A stretch of 24,235 bases of DNA from an uncultured Eubacterium sp. (GTDB lineage Bacteria; Bacillota; Clostridia; Peptostreptococcales; Anaerovoracaceae), in NCBI GenBank assembly GCA_937966095.1, contig CALCKF010000096.1, positions 1 to 24,235 of the forward strand, in the 5' to 3' direction. The position numbers and the translations under genes were made by a program. The notes under the pieces are model-generated. The model made no database searches. It worked only from the letters and a program-made list of their open reading frames with translations, and was not told where the DNA came from. Shown here in pieces: positions 22,491 to 24,235 of the stretch (position 1 is its first letter; every line of letters starts with the position of its first letter).

Positions 22491-24185
22491 TTGAAAAAGA
22501 TCAAGGACTGGAAACACCAGAAAGAATTCGATACCAAAACTCTTATAACAGATATTGGTTCCATAGAATCGGATTCAAAAGAAAACTCTGACGGAACTGA
22601 GAAAAATGACGTTTCAGGTACCGTAAATCATAGCGAAACACGGGAGGCTGTGGATCTCAAGACACTTTCCGGAGTCGAAAGCGAAACTTCTGAAGGAAAG
22701 GTTACACAGGTCTATGAACCTCGTCCATTGACACCTGATGACGACATATACGATGATATCATCGAGCAGTTTGCTTCCGCTCCCACAAAACCCAAATACT
22801 GGTTTGAAGAATTCGGTGATTACTGGTCATGCAGCTGCGGACATATAAACAAAGGTGATACATGCAAAAGCTGCGGACTTGAAAGAGAACTGCTACGTTC
22901 TCTTTTCATATTACATAAACCGGCTGATTCACCTGGTAAATTAAACAAAAAGCTAAACAAAGCCGCAAAGGAACAGGTCGATAAGGAAGAACGCCAGCAT
23001 GTCGACAAGGAAAACAGGCGAAAGCAGAGGGAGTCCTCCGGCGAAGATGATCTTAAAGTGATACCGATAGAAACAGGCTCTTCTGAAGTCGGAGATGCAT
23101 CAGATGATTCTCCTGAAAGGGAAAACGAATCAGCGGAAGTCTCAGAAAATGAAAACGATCATGATGATGCCAAGGCGGAATCTTCCGGGGCCGACATGCC
23201 CGATACTGATGAAAACGACATTTCTCTGTCTTCGGACATTTTATCTCCATCTTATGAAAAAAACCCTGTAAAACGTATAAGAATAGGATTTAAAGCGAAG
23301 ATAATCATCGCAATAGTATCCTGCCTCATTCTTATAGGGGGCTGCGGTGCTGTGATATACTACTATATGGCCGCTCCTGCAATGCAATATCAGGATGCAA
23401 AGCAGCTCCAGGCAGATGGAAAATATGAAAAAGCCATTGCAAAATATAAGGCTTTGGGAGATTACAAGGACTGTGAAGATCTAATCTGGGAGTGTTATTG
23501 TCTTATGGGTGATCAATACTTTGATGAAGGCGAGTTTCAGAAAGCGATAGACACTTACAACACAGCTCTTGATCTTAAAGAAGATGAAACTCTCCATGAT
23601 AAGATATGGCAATGCTATCTTGGTATAGGTGATCAGTATATGGCCGGCAAAGATTATGAAAAAGCTTTGAGCACATACTATGTGGCATCAGACCTGAAAG
23701 ATAATGAAACAGTACAGGAAAAAATAAATGCTGCAAAATTCAACTATGTCAAGACATATCAAGATGACCGGACTGCCAAAGTCGAGGAATATATGTCAGA
23801 TCTGATGGCTGTCAAATATTCCGGCATACAGGAAATCTATGACAGTTATTATGCGTGGCATGTGAAGATAGTAGCCAATACATCTGAAAGCGATTATTCC
23901 ACTGACGTAAGTTCAGTAAGTCGAAAGGATACAGTATATTTTCATTCTATCCTGAGAGGAGGAGAGCCTTCTGAACATATAATGCTTTATTATGAAGTTA
24001 TCTGGCCTAACGGAGCAAGTCAGATATATGATCTGGATTCCAGCTGGAAAGACGGTTCCAAAATAACCGCCAGATTCCAGTACCCTATACCGCTTTTCGG
24101 TAAAGAAGGAAAGCTGACATTCAAACTTTATGACAAGAGCACCAATGAACAGCTCGGAAGTGATACGGTAACCTTTAAAAACTAG
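22491..24185 (+). CDS. Zinc-finger, single-span membrane protein with TPR-like repeats; function unknown
   Basis: A 564-aa protein I cannot assign to a named family. In order: acidic, low-complexity N-terminus (1-100); a compact zinc finger W112-x-C114-x-C116-x3-N120-x4-C125-x2-C128, resembling a shortened RanBP2-type finger; a charged, probably disordered stretch (145-262); a membrane segment (about 269-292) preceded by basic residues (KRIRIGFKAK), which suggests the N-terminal half is cytoplasmic; three TPR-like repeats (about 299-417, each with GDQY/GKYEKAI-type units); and a beta-rich, perhaps Ig-like, C-terminal domain (about 455-564) outside. The start is TTG, with AGGGAG 9 nt upstream and no nearby ATG. 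It is a single gene between its own promoter and terminator. A role in sensing or in envelope assembly is possible but is only a guess. Confidence 0.85.
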   Translation: MKKIKDWKHQKEFDTKTLITDIGSIESDSKENSDGTEKNDVSGTVNHSETREAVDLKTLSGVESETSEGKVTQVYEPRPLTPDDDIYDDIIEQFASAPTKPKYWFEEFGDYWSCSCGHINKGDTCKSCGLERELLRSLFILHKPADSPGKLNKKLNKAAKEQVDKEERQHVDKENRRKQRESSGEDDLKVIPIETGSSEVGDASDDSPERENESAEVSENENDHDDAKAESSGADMPDTDENDISLSSDILSPSYEKNPVKRIRIGFKAKIIIAIVSCLILIGGCGAVIYYYMAAPAMQYQDAKQLQADGKYEKAIAKYKALGDYKDCEDLIWECYCLMGDQYFDEGEFQKAIDTYNTALDLKEDETLHDKIWQCYLGIGDQYMAGKDYEKALSTYYVASDLKDNETVQEKINAAKFNYVKTYQDDRTAKVEEYMSDLMAVKYSGIQEIYDSYYAWHVKIVANTSESDYSTDVSSVSRKDTVYFHSILRGGEPSEHIMLYYEVIWPNGASQIYDLDSSWKDGSKITARFQYPIPLFGKEGKLTFKLYDKSTNEQLGSDTVTFKN

Positions 24186-24194
24186 ATAAAATAG

Positions 24195-24221
24195 AAAAGC
24201 CCGCAATCAATGCGGGCTTTT
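24195..24221 (+). terminator. Terminator of the zinc-finger/TPR gene
   Basis: AAAAGCCCGCA pairs with TGCGGGCTTTT across a 5-base loop and runs into more T's. The stem is GC-rich, 9 bases past the stop codon. The flanking A's may let it act from the other strand too. Confidence 0.93.
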
Positions 24222-24235
24222 TATATCGTTCGTTA

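Overview
The window looks like chromosome of an anaerobic, low-to-moderate GC Gram-positive bacterium of the class Clostridia. The reasons are a pyruvate:ferredoxin oxidoreductase, a B12-dependent methionine synthase whose reactivation domain is a separate gene, an RnfC-type electron-transfer protein, [NiFe]-hydrogenase maturation genes, abundant ATA isoleucine codons, strong AGGAGG-type ribosome sites and several near-consensus sigma-A promoters. Genes are densely packed and no stretch over 300 bases lacks a gene. I saw no tRNA, rRNA, CRISPR array, insertion sequence or phage gene.

Layout. (1) 1-1233, minus: an RnfC/PrdC-like electron-transfer protein cut by the window edge. (2) 1439-5779, minus: a methyl-transfer operon in the order metF, MetH reactivation domain, metH, small zinc-ribbon membrane protein, with 12 bp, -11 bp and -4 bp junctions and a terminator at 1380-1417. 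(3) 5929-6609, plus: deoC, sharing a very compact divergent promoter region with metF. (4) 6650-11325, minus: ybaK-like gene, hypC, hypD, hypE, an MBL-fold hydrolase and gap, apparently one operon. Its promoter at 11344-11372 is preceded by two 19-bp direct repeats 31 bp apart. (5) 11539-13148, minus: an NSS sodium-coupled amino-acid transporter and a previously uncounted 35-aa MetS-like small subunit. Its consensus promoter contains a perfect CcpA cre motif. (6) 13390-16667, plus: hypA, hypB and hypF in tight translational coupling. (7) 16785-20327, minus: nifJ (PFOR), convergent with hypF across a strong bidirectional terminator. (8) 20589-21806, minus: ccdA and a membrane-anchored TlpA/ResA-like thioredoxin. 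(9) 21873-22304, minus: a GNAT acetyltransferase. (10) 22491-24185, plus: a zinc-finger/transmembrane/TPR protein of unknown role, followed by a clear terminator.

How the genes fit together. MetF, MetH and the reactivation protein carry one-carbon units from methylene-THF to methionine. HypA-F are the complete set for building and inserting the Ni-Fe(CN)2CO centre, but they are split into two operons on opposite strands and no hydrogenase structural gene is in the window. PFOR and GAPDH belong to fermentative carbon flow. The CcdA/TlpA pair moves thiol reducing power across the membrane.

The window does not show a clear new defence or mobile system. The parts most worth a second look are the regulatory DNA around the hyp operons and the transporter, the unusual ybaK-hypCDE-MBL-gap gene order, and the unclassified zinc-finger/TPR protein.
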